NCBI GenBank assembly: GCA_021299675.1
Contig: JAJTIF010000074.1
Coordinates: 1-6,666, forward strand
Direction: 5' to 3'
DNA from: Pseudomonadota bacterium
Lineage (GTDB): Bacteria > Bdellovibrionota > Bacteriovoracia > Bacteriovoracales > Bacteriovoracaceae
DNA length: 6,666 nt
The position numbers were made by a program, and so were the translations under genes. This document shows positions 1 to 5,099 of this stretch, one piece after another (position 1 is the first letter of the stretch; each line of letters opens with the position of its first letter). The notes beneath the pieces are model-generated. The model made no database searches. It saw nothing but the letters and a program-made list of their open reading frames with translations, and was not told the DNA's origin.

Positions 1-70
1 GAAGCCCCTTCTTGGGGACTACTCTTGTTCAATACGATAGCTAAGGGTAATAGGGCATGAAGTGCTCTAA
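1..70 (-). pseudogene. Possible remnant reading frame interrupted by the IS (very tentative)
   Basis: Removing the IS and one AACC copy leaves a minus-strand frame that is open from position 1472 (just after a TAA at 1475-1473), through the target site, and on to position 1: 34 codons with no stop. The inferred peptide contains RALHALLPLAIVL. This loosely recalls the C-terminal 'LRNALALLLPIA' stretch of Tn5/IS4-type transposases. There is no ATG in the frame, so if real it is a fragment that continues off the left edge. A 19-codon plus-strand frame (1-60) is also open, so chance is a real possibility. The resemblance is from memory and weak. Confidence 0.2.
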
Positions 71-74
71 AACC
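71..74. repeat. Target-site duplication, left copy (AACC)
   Basis: AACC lies directly outside the left IS end and is repeated at 1439-1442 outside the right end. Four bases is within the usual 3-5 bp range for the IS3 family. The match can be read as five bases (AAACC) if the right end is placed one base inward. Confidence 0.8.
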
Positions 75-98
75 TGGACTGAGCCCTTTGGACTAGAC
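75..98 (+). repeat. IS terminal inverted repeat (IRR, orfB side)
   Basis: Begins TGGACTGAGCCC and pairs with the reverse complement of 1415-1438, which begins TAGACTGAGCCCC. Mismatches fall at repeat positions 2, 13, 16 and 21. The stop codon of orfB (93-95) lies inside this repeat. Confidence 0.9.
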
Positions 99-926
99 GC
101 TCCGACCCCATATTTTCTGAACAGGACGATCGTTATTTTTTAAACTCAATATCTTGCACTCATACTCTTCGGGACTCAAATACCCAAGAGATGAGTGCAA
201 TCTTTTTTTATTGTATACCTCATCAATAAAATTGGGAATGCTATTTAATACATCTTTCACCGTTTGATATTTCTTCACGTAGACTTCTTCTTTTTTCAAA
301 GTTTTAAAGAAAGATTCAATAAAAGCATTCTCTTCAGGAACTCCAGGTCTCGACATTGATATTTCAAATCCATTCTCCAGAAGAAACTGAACGTAAGGCT
401 CGCAAACATATTGCACTCCTCGGTCAGAATGATGAATGATACCTTTCGGAGGACTCTCGTTTTTAACTGCGATCCTCATTGATTCAAGACAAAAGTCATG
501 AGTGAGGCTTTCGGATAAAGACCATCCCACAATCTTCCTTGTATAAAGATCAATAACTGCAGAGAGGTAAATAAACTGATAACGGAGCTTTATATATGTT
601 ACGTCAGTGGCCCAAATTTGATTAGGTCCAGTAATTCTTTTACCTACAATCAGATTAGGATAACGAAGCTTCAGAACAGTGTTTGTTCCTCGCGGACGCA
701 TCCATTTTTTTAAGCACGTATAAAGCTCAAATTCTTTCATTATACGCTTTAATCGCTTAGAGTTGATCCTTATCTTGCGTCGGAGAAGAGAGTGATAAAC
801 GCGGCGATAACCATAGGCCGGGAACTCTTGATGAATCTTTTCTATCATGTCCCGAACTTCAAAATCAGAGTATTCTTTTGAGGATTCATAAGCCTGATAG
901 TAGTAAGTAGATTTCGGGATACCCAT
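93..926 (-). CDS. IS3-family transposase OrfB (DDE catalytic part)
   Basis: This is the catalytic half of the transposase, which cuts and joins the IS ends. The HTH_21-like segment YGYRRVYHSLL lies near residues 38-48. The integrase core follows, with the acidic triad D108 (WATDVTYI), D168 (HHSDRGVQY) and E204 (NAFIESFFKTLK). The 35-residue D-to-E spacing is diagnostic of DD(35)E enzymes. The ATG at 926 overlaps the orfA stop as TAATG, but the frame stays open upstream to the slippery site at 1016-1022. That adds about 30 family-like residues (such as RQFIRDHLREFGSV) before this ATG. The main product is therefore probably an OrfAB fusion of about 414 residues made by -1 frameshifting; independent OrfB initiation at 926 is possible but secondary. 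Confidence 0.95.
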   Translation of the reverse strand: MGIPKSTYYYQAYESSKEYSDFEVRDMIEKIHQEFPAYGYRRVYHSLLRRKIRINSKRLKRIMKEFELYTCLKKWMRPRGTNTVLKLRYPNLIVGKRITGPNQIWATDVTYIKLRYQFIYLSAVIDLYTRKIVGWSLSESLTHDFCLESMRIAVKNESPPKGIIHHSDRGVQYVCEPYVQFLLENGFEISMSRPGVPEENAFIESFFKTLKKEEVYVKKYQTVKDVLNSIPNFIDEVYNKKRLHSSLGYLSPEEYECKILSLKNNDRPVQKIWGRSV

Positions 927-1336
927 TACTTTGCACCCTTTTGAAACTGAGCCAAATTCTCTGAGGTGATCACGGATGAATTGTCTTTTTTCTTCTGTTG
1001 AGAGTGATAAAGGGCTTTTTTTAAAAGCTGATTCTGAAGATATAAATCTCCAATCTCACCCTTGAGTTCCTGGACTTGTTCCTCAAGCCGAAAGATCTTT
1101 ATTTCGTCTGAGGCCTCACTGTTTTTTGGATTGGTGCCTAATACGCCCTTCTTATGTTTTCTGATCCAAGCTCCAACTGCTCCAGATGAGACGTTGAATG
1201 TTTTAGCTGCTTCACGATAAGTCATACCTTCTTCAAGGACTTTTTTGACCACCATAAACATGTACTCATTAGTCCATTTAGGATCTCTTCCAGGAGGACG
1301 TTTTTCTTTAGGTGGGCGTTTTCTTAAAATATCCAT
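926..1336 (-). CDS. IS3-family transposase OrfA (DNA-binding part)
   Basis: A 136-residue protein that binds the IS ends and, alone, usually moderates transposition. Residues about 22-64 form a transposase helix-turn-helix (MTYREAAKTFNVSSGAVGAWI). Residues about 80-112 form a leucine-zipper coiled coil (IFRLEEQVQELKGEIGDLYL) for oligomerisation. The N-terminus is very basic. The ATG at 1336 is preceded by GGAGAG five bases upstream. The frame ends in TAA overlapping the orfB ATG, and the A7 slippery run lies at its codons 106-107. A TTGACT hexamer inside the right terminal repeat could be a -35 element, but I see no convincing -10 at the right distance. Confidence 0.95.
   Translation of the reverse strand: MDILRKRPPKEKRPPGRDPKWTNEYMFMVVKKVLEEGMTYREAAKTFNVSSGAVGAWIRKHKKGVLGTNPKNSEASDEIKIFRLEEQVQELKGEIGDLYLQNQLLKKALYHSQQKKKDNSSVITSENLAQFQKGAK
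1016..1022 (-). other. Programmed -1 frameshift site (A AAA AAA)
   Basis: On the minus strand orfA reads TTA AAA AAA GCC, so the run is in the X XXY YYZ register needed for tandem -1 slippage. After slipping, translation continues AGC CCT TTA and stays open for 307 codons through orfB. A-rich heptamers of this sort are well established as IS3-family frameshift signals. Sequence just 3' (1015-1004) can pair with downstream GTGAT (973-969) and AAAGGGT (941-935), a possible stimulatory structure. Confidence 0.8.
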
Positions 1337-1414
1337 AAGCTCTCCAACGAATAGATTATGGCTTTACCATAAATCTGGGTTTGGATCGAGCTGTTCAGTA
1401 ATTAATGGACGATT

Positions 1415-1438
1415 GTCCAGTCAAAGGGGCTCAGTCTA
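1415..1438 (-). repeat. IS terminal inverted repeat (IRL, orfA side)
   Basis: Its reverse complement begins TAGACTGAGCCCC and matches 75-98 at 20 of 24 positions. It lies upstream of orfA and is followed by the AACC duplication. Confidence 0.9.
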
Positions 1439-1442
1439 AACC
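1439..1442. repeat. Target-site duplication, right copy (AACC)
   Basis: A direct repeat of the AACC at 71-74, immediately outside the right IS end. Together they mark the insertion point. Confidence 0.8.
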
Positions 1443-1488
1443 ACTAGCTTCTAACTCGCATCTCGCACTAATTTACGAATAAAAATAG

Positions 1489-1519
1489 GCCGACCGGAGA
1501 CCAAAAATCTCCGGTCGGC
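1489..1519. terminator. Strong bidirectional rho-independent terminator
   Basis: A perfect 12-bp stem (GCCGACCGGAGA at 1489-1500 with its complement at 1508-1519) encloses a 7-base loop. The plus strand follows with TTTTTCTTTT and the minus strand with CCTATTTTTATT, so it can act in both directions. It begins 9 bases beyond the recombinase stop and should end the toxin-antitoxin-recombinase transcript. It also insulates that cluster from the neighbouring IS. Confidence 0.92.
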
Positions 1520-1527
1520 TTTTTCTT

Positions 1528-2253
1528 TTAAGAGGCGAAGTCTAGCTCAAGTTTGATTTCCCCATAGGGCATTTCAATCTCATGTAGGGCGGAGGAGTCG
1601 ATATCCACAACTTCAATTGGCGTTACTTTGTCAGTAGGTAGCTCTACGATCTGAGCTTTTGCCTTCTCAGCTTTCATGGCCCTAAGCTCGGCAGATACGG
1701 CACCCGCAGAACATTTTGAGATCGTAGCGATCTGACGATAGGTCATCCCCGAAGCCCGAAGCTTTCGGATAAGATCACTATCTCGCGTCTTTAGTCTTCC
1801 AATCCGCACTCCTTTCGCTCTGGCATTGGCCAGACCATTACGAACTCTCTCCGCGATCAGGTCACGCTCCAGCTGTGCGACAGCACCGAGAATCGTAAAG
1901 ACCGCTGCACCCAAGGGCGTATTGGTATCGATGGATTCTGTGATGGAGACAAAACCCACGTTCATTTTCTTGAACTCTTCAAGGGCTCGGAGGAGATGAG
2001 TAACCGAACGGGCATACCGGCTGAAGCTATAAACGATCACTTTTTCAATCAGTCCTTCACGCACATCCTTCATCATCCGATCGAGAGAGGGGCGTGATTG
2101 CTTCACACCAGATTGGTTTTCATCTTCATAGATCACATAGTCCGTAATGCTGTTGCGGGAGCAATAATCCCGCAACGCTCGGACTTGGGCCTCAAGACCC
2201 GTTGATTGGTTGCCGGTGCTCACGCGGCAGTAGAGAGCGACTTTCTTTGACAT
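1528..2253 (-). CDS. Small serine recombinase (resolvase/invertase family)
   Basis: A 241-residue site-specific recombinase that cuts DNA through a 5'-phosphoserine link. The resolvase domain spans residues about 4-150. It has the nucleophile S12 in YCRVST, R10, and the R79/R82 pair (FSRYARS) matching the conserved arginines of gamma-delta resolvase. The long E-helix runs through GAVAQLERDLIAERVRNGLA (about 123-142). A C-terminal helix-turn-helix (MTYRQIATISKCSAGAVSAEL, about 170-190) binds the site. About 45 further acidic residues follow, which resolvases normally lack. ATG 2253 is chosen because GGAG lies seven bases upstream; the longer TTG/ATG extension to 2289 has no such site and no family similarity. 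It starts 53 bases after the antitoxin stop with no clear promoter between, so it is probably co-transcribed. Resolution or inversion cannot be told apart from sequence. Confidence 0.93.
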   Translation of the reverse strand: MSKKVALYCRVSTGNQSTGLEAQVRALRDYCSRNSITDYVIYEDENQSGVKQSRPSLDRMMKDVREGLIEKVIVYSFSRYARSVTHLLRALEEFKKMNVGFVSITESIDTNTPLGAAVFTILGAVAQLERDLIAERVRNGLANARAKGVRIGRLKTRDSDLIRKLRASGMTYRQIATISKCSAGAVSAELRAMKAEKAKAQIVELPTDKVTPIEVVDIDSSALHEIEMPYGEIKLELDFAS

Positions 2254-2306
2254 GATTTTCTCCGTGTTACTTGTTTGGGGGAAAATCAACTGGTCGCGTA
2301 ATTAGT

Positions 2307-2615
2307 CTATGAAGCTTCTTGGTCTTCTTGTTCTACTGATAACTTTAGCCCCACCACTTGGAGTAAGGATTTAAGTGTTGATAGTTTTGGATTTCCATCC
2401 TTAGAGAGAGCTTTATAAAGGCTTTGCCGGCCGAGATCCGCTTGCTCGGCCAATTCGGCAAAACCATGGGCGCGGGCTACATCTCGAAGGGCGAGTAGAA
2501 ACATTTCTTCAGAGTCTTCATCATCAAGATGAGCGTTTAGATAAGCAGCTGCTTCCTGGGGGTCTTTTAATGACTCCATAAGATTAACGTCATACTTTTT
2601 TGTTCGTTTAGGCAT
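2307..2615 (-). CDS. Helix-turn-helix antitoxin (HigA-like addiction antidote)
   Basis: A 102-residue protein matching the 'addiction module antidote' family that partners HigB-like toxins. It should neutralise the toxin by direct binding and repress their shared promoter. Residues about 47-92 form the DNA-binding domain: FAELAEQADLGRQSLYKAL, then the family signature SKDGNPKLSTLKSLLQVVGLKLSV. The N-terminus is short and basic, then acidic. The ATG at 2615 overlaps the last 8 bases of the toxin gene and is preceded by GGGAGGA with 5-base spacing. An upstream in-frame extension to 2747 merely reads through the toxin gene in another frame and is rejected. Its likely binding site is the palindrome at 2944-2963. 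Confidence 0.92.
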   Translation of the reverse strand: MPKRTKKYDVNLMESLKDPQEAAAYLNAHLDDEDSEEMFLLALRDVARAHGFAELAEQADLGRQSLYKALSKDGNPKLSTLKSLLQVVGLKLSVEQEDQEAS

Positions 2616-2937
2616 TGTAGTCCTCCCAGAATTCTTTGGCGTTTTCAATGTCCCGCTCTTGTGACCCTTTATCTCCGCCGACAAGTAAGACCACGATGTG
2701 TGGGCCGTCCTCGCCGTAATAAACTCGATAGCCAGGGCCGAAATCAATCTTCAGCTCCCAGACACCACCGCCAAGACTGCGAGTGTTTCCAAGGTTACCT
2801 AGCCGGACGCGGTTTAGGCGCTTTCTAATGATTGCCCTGGCACTCACGTCTCGCAGACCGTTAAGCCATTCATCAAACGGACACTTTCCGTCTTCAGTTT
2901 CATAGGTCAGTAGTTCGCGTGGTATTGGCTCCATCAT
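2608..2937 (-). CDS. HigB-like toxin of the RelE/ParE superfamily (Gp49 type)
   Basis: A 109-residue toxin. Relatives act as ribosome-associated mRNA interferases, though the target of this one cannot be read from sequence. It carries the subfamily's signature blocks: TEDGKCPFDEWLNGLRD (14-30), a basic helix ARAIIRKRLNRVRLGNLG (33-50), GGGVWELKIDFGPGYRVYY (56-74) and VGGDKGSQERDIENAKEFW (86-104). Length is normal and the frame is intact. Two adjacent ATGs (2937 and 2934) are possible starts. No Shine-Dalgarno site precedes either, because the promoter -10 ends only five bases upstream, so translation is probably leaderless. It is first in the operon, the toxin-before-antitoxin order of higBA modules. 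Confidence 0.92.
   Translation of the reverse strand: MMEPIPRELLTYETEDGKCPFDEWLNGLRDVSARAIIRKRLNRVRLGNLGNTRSLGGGVWELKIDFGPGYRVYYGEDGPHIVVLLVGGDKGSQERDIENAKEFWEDYNA
2621..2627 (-). promoter_or_regulatory. Strong ribosome binding site of the antitoxin
   Basis: GGGAGGA lies within the end of the toxin gene, five bases before the antitoxin ATG at 2615. It fixes that start and contrasts with the toxin, which has no such site, favouring antitoxin production from the shared mRNA. Confidence 0.85.
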
Positions 2938-2942
2938 GTCAA

Positions 2943-2971
2943 ATTGTATCCTGTCGGATACAAAAAGTCAA
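2943..2971 (-). promoter_or_regulatory. Promoter of the toxin-antitoxin(-recombinase) operon
   Basis: On the minus strand TTGACT (2971-2966) and TACAAT (2948-2943) are separated by exactly 17 bases, a near-consensus sigma-70-type promoter. The normal start distance puts +1 at or within a base or two of the A of the toxin ATG at 2937. Confidence 0.85.
2944..2963. promoter_or_regulatory. Palindromic operator over the operon promoter
   Basis: The arms TTGTATCC and GGATACAA are perfect inverted complements around a 4-base centre (TGTC). The palindrome covers five bases of the -10 element and most of the spacer, so a bound dimer would block RNA polymerase. The inferred ligand is the helix-turn-helix antitoxin, alone or with toxin, as in other type II modules. 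Confidence 0.8.
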
Positions 2972-2997
2972 TATGCCTATAACTCTTGAGATTGAGG

Positions 2998-3270
2998 TTA
3001 ATTTTCATAGGCACACCGGATTTTCTCCTTGTCCTCTACCGTCAACCCAGGAAGGTTAAAGTCGCTGCGCCGGATGGTCTGGCAGTAGTTGGTTATGGCG
3101 TGAAGTGTTCGTCCGTAGTGAGAGGCCAGTCTTTGCCTTGACCAGCCCTCCAGGTAGCGTAGTTTTGCCAGCTCCGCTAAATCCACTCTCGACTCGACCC
3201 ATTGAATTGGATAACTTAGACCCAAGACAAGTGGTTCTCTCAGCCTAGTGCCGCGGGCACCATTTATCAA
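2998..3270 (-). CDS. Small helix-turn-helix-like protein of unknown function
   Basis: I do not recognise this protein. The 90-codon frame has a plausible helix-turn-helix in residues about 30-68 (VDLAELAKLRYLEGWSRQRL, then ASHYGRTLHAITNYCQTI), similar in pattern to sigma-region-4 or recombinase DNA-binding ends. The start is uncertain: TTG at 3270 gives the full frame but has no ribosome binding site; TTG 3225 and GTG 3186 are alternatives, the last leaving mainly the helix-turn-helix. There is no ATG in frame. It begins 13 bases after the hydrolase stop and ends 27 bases before the -35 of the toxin operon. It may be a real small regulator read from the hydrolase transcript, or the tail of a truncated gene left by integration of the accessory cluster. 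Confidence 0.5.
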   Translation of the reverse strand: MINGARGTRLREPLVLGLSYPIQWVESRVDLAELAKLRYLEGWSRQRLASHYGRTLHAITNYCQTIRRSDFNLPGLTVEDKEKIRCAYEN

Positions 3271-3283
3271 TATCTAAGAATTT

Positions 3284-4117
3284 TTACTTCAACCGTCTCG
3301 TGAAAAAGCTCGTGATCTTGCCTGCGTGAATGGTGCCGGCGCGAATGAGCGCTTGGGTGTGACCCACGTTCATGGCGTAGACCACAGGTGAGGCGATGGC
3401 GTCTCTGAGTTCGCGCTGGTAGCGCGTGGGCACAGTGGTGTCGCCGTTGGCGATGAAGAGATAACTCGAGTTGGGTTTAATGTTGCCGGCCACACTGAGA
3501 GGATCATTCACGATCAAAGGTCTCAAGGTCTCCTCATACGCTTTTGCATCCGGGAGATTGAAGAGTGCCAAGCGGCGCTCTCTTTGTCCCCGCACGATCT
3601 CTTGGTCACTATCGGCCAGCACCCCAGCTGCGTTGCCAGCTCCGGCCACAATTACACTGGCTTCGATGCGAGGCTCGGCACCGGCGATGTAGGCTGAGAG
3701 CATGCCACCGAGGCTCATGCCGAGGATGCCAAAGCGGGCATTAGGTGTGGTGAGCTGGATTTGATTCATGAGGGCCTGGATGCCCGCGAGTGCGCGCACG
3801 TAGGATTTATCGTGAATGCTGAGGTCGCTATCGGCGGTGAGAGGATTATCCATCTTCACCACGCCCGCGATGATGGCACTCATCCCGTTAGCGCAGAAAC
3901 GTTGAGCAAGCCTTCTGTCCAGCACGGTTTCACCGACAATCGGAGAGACGATGAAGACCACACTCGAGGTGCGAGTGGTGAGGTAGCTCTTGGTGGTCAC
4001 TTGCCAGGATGTGCCCTCGGTTGGATCGATGGTCTCAGTTGTGGAGCTTGTTTCTTGGCAGTTCGCCCAGAGGCCCGTCGAGGCAAGAGTCAAAAGGGTA
4101 ATGAAGAAGAGTCTCAT
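3284..4117 (-). CDS. Exported alpha/beta hydrolase, unknown substrate
   Basis: A 277-residue alpha/beta-fold hydrolase, probably an esterase or dienelactone-hydrolase-like enzyme acting outside the cytoplasm. Residues 1-18 are a signal peptide (MRLFFITLLTLASTGLWA) with probable cleavage after LWA. The nucleophile elbow is GMSLGG (133-138) with S135; D226 in NGDTTVP and H253 in GHTQ are the expected acid and base, so the triad is complete. ATG 4117 is chosen because it starts the signal peptide and has TAAGG about eight bases upstream. A TTG at 4165 would add 16 residues ahead of the signal peptide. The gene follows the methyltransferase after 99 bases, where I see no convincing promoter or terminator. 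Confidence 0.85.
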   Translation of the reverse strand: MRLFFITLLTLASTGLWANCQETSSTTETIDPTEGTSWQVTTKSYLTTRTSSVVFIVSPIVGETVLDRRLAQRFCANGMSAIIAGVVKMDNPLTADSDLSIHDKSYVRALAGIQALMNQIQLTTPNARFGILGMSLGGMLSAYIAGAEPRIEASVIVAGAGNAAGVLADSDQEIVRGQRERRLALFNLPDAKAYEETLRPLIVNDPLSVAGNIKPNSSYLFIANGDTTVPTRYQRELRDAIASPVVYAMNVGHTQALIRAGTIHAGKITSFFTRRLK

Positions 4118-4216
4118 GAGATACCTTAGGTTAATTTTAAGTGGTGGTAGCATCTTGCAAGCCAAAATAAACTCAACTCGCCTGAGACATATATTTTTTA
4201 CACACTAGAAGTCGGC

Positions 4217-4999
4217 TTAGAGCTTTGTAGTGGTTTTGAGCTGCAGAGAAATGGCGTACATGGCGACGGAACTCGCGCAGGCAGCGTTGAGGGCGAAGAC
4301 TTCCTGATTGATCGGGATGCGCACCATCTGCGTGAGAGTGGGAAGGACGTCAGGTCGGATGCCAATGGCTTCGGAGCCAATGATGAAAGCACAATTCTTT
4401 TGAAACTGAGTTTCATGTAAAAGCGTAGCCTGCGGGCGGTTCTCAAAACCGATGATCTGATACCCTTTGGAAGCGAGGAAGCTCAAACTCTGGGGGAGAT
4501 TGTCTGTCTGGTGGACTTTGAGTCCGTAGACATTCCCCATGGAGGTTCGCACCGCTCGTCGCTGGAAGGGGTGGACAGTGGATGCGTCCACCAAAACGTG
4601 TGTGAAATTGAATGCGGCCGCATTGCGGATGATGGCCCCCACGTTATCGGCTTTGGCGATGCCATCGAGCACGAGAATGGTTTGGCCCAGCATCTCCTCG
4701 AGCGTGCAGTCTGCAGGCCGCTGGGCCAGGCACATGACTCCTTGGTGGAGGGAGTAGCCCACGATCTTCTGCATGTCCTCTAGTGAGGCGTAAAAAATTT
4801 CGGGGATGTGTTGCAAAGAGGCTTGGTGCGCTTCGATCCACTCTCTCGTGGCGAGCAGCGAGTGGATAGGAATATTGGTTTGTAGGAGCTTGAGCACCAC
4901 CCGTGAGGAGTCGGCGATGAATTTATCCGTGCCGATTCCTGACTCTTTAAGTTTGGAGTAGAGCTCGAGGGTGGCTGCGGGGGCTGGTTTAAGGTTCAT
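4217..4999 (-). CDS. TrmH/SpoU-family RNA 2'-O-ribose methyltransferase
   Basis: A 260-residue SPOUT methyltransferase, expected to use S-adenosylmethionine to methylate a ribose 2'-OH in tRNA or rRNA. The N-terminal part (about 10-95) resembles the RNA-binding domain of this family. The knotted catalytic domain (about 107-255) shows motif 1 LDGIAKADNVGAIIRNAAAF (N119, R125), motif 2 FIIGSEAIGI (205-214) and motif 3 VRIPINQEVFALNAACASS (226-244). Motif 3 departs from the usual 'IPM..v.SLNVsvA': the serine before LN is alanine and the following valine is alanine. The target RNA position cannot be told. ATG 4999 has AGG five bases upstream. It is divergent from the secreted protein gene at 5100. 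Confidence 0.92.
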   Translation of the reverse strand: MNLKPAPAATLELYSKLKESGIGTDKFIADSSRVVLKLLQTNIPIHSLLATREWIEAHQASLQHIPEIFYASLEDMQKIVGYSLHQGVMCLAQRPADCTLEEMLGQTILVLDGIAKADNVGAIIRNAAAFNFTHVLVDASTVHPFQRRAVRTSMGNVYGLKVHQTDNLPQSLSFLASKGYQIIGFENRPQATLLHETQFQKNCAFIIGSEAIGIRPDVLPTLTQMVRIPINQEVFALNAACASSVAMYAISLQLKTTTKL

Positions 5000-5099
5000 A
5001 CCCGCCTAGAATAATCAAAAGTCACAAATCTGGCCCTCACTTTATCAGCTATTAAAGGGATGCCGCTAAGAGACCGTTAAAGAGAGAGAGGTGTTAAGA

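Larger units (their letters stand above)
75..1438 (-). mobile_element. Complete IS3-family insertion sequence, 1364 bp
   Basis: The element has imperfect 24-bp terminal inverted repeats (20 of 24 positions match), a 4-bp AACC direct duplication, and two overlapping reading frames. orfA encodes a helix-turn-helix plus leucine-zipper protein; orfB encodes a DDE integrase-type transposase in the -1 frame. Length and architecture are typical of the IS3 family. The A-rich frameshift site is the kind used by several of its subgroups, but I cannot assign a subgroup. Both frames, the ends and the duplication are intact, so the copy looks recent and potentially active. It lies 50 bp beyond the terminator of the recombinase operon. 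Confidence 0.95.

Noticed and set aside
1..19. CCCC/GGGG hairpin at the left edge as a terminator
   Set aside because: The stem is about four base pairs with no T-run on either side.
53..74. Minus-strand GTTTTAGAGC next to the IS resembles the start of a type II CRISPR repeat
   Set aside because: Only one copy exists, there is no spacer periodicity and there are no cas genes; ten bases can match by chance.
2616..2747. Longer antitoxin start at 2747
   Set aside because: The extra codons overlap the toxin gene in another frame and have no family similarity; ATG 2615 has a strong ribosome site.
3471..4208. Plus-strand open frames opposite the hydrolase
   Set aside because: They are antisense shadows of a GC-rich gene with a full catalytic triad and signal peptide, and show no protein-like motifs.
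4118..4216. A promoter for the hydrolase (TTGAGT with ATGCTA, or TTGCAA with AAATTA)
   Set aside because: The hexamers fit poorly, and co-transcription with the methyltransferase is equally plausible.
4198..4841. Open frames on both strands overlapping the methyltransferase
   Set aside because: All overlap the recognised SpoU domain in other frames and look like random Arg/Ser/Pro-rich translations.
5000..5099. Sigma-70 promoters in the divergent intergenic space
   Set aside because: Several AT-rich hexamers exist but none pairs with an acceptable partner at 16-18 bases, so I list no site.
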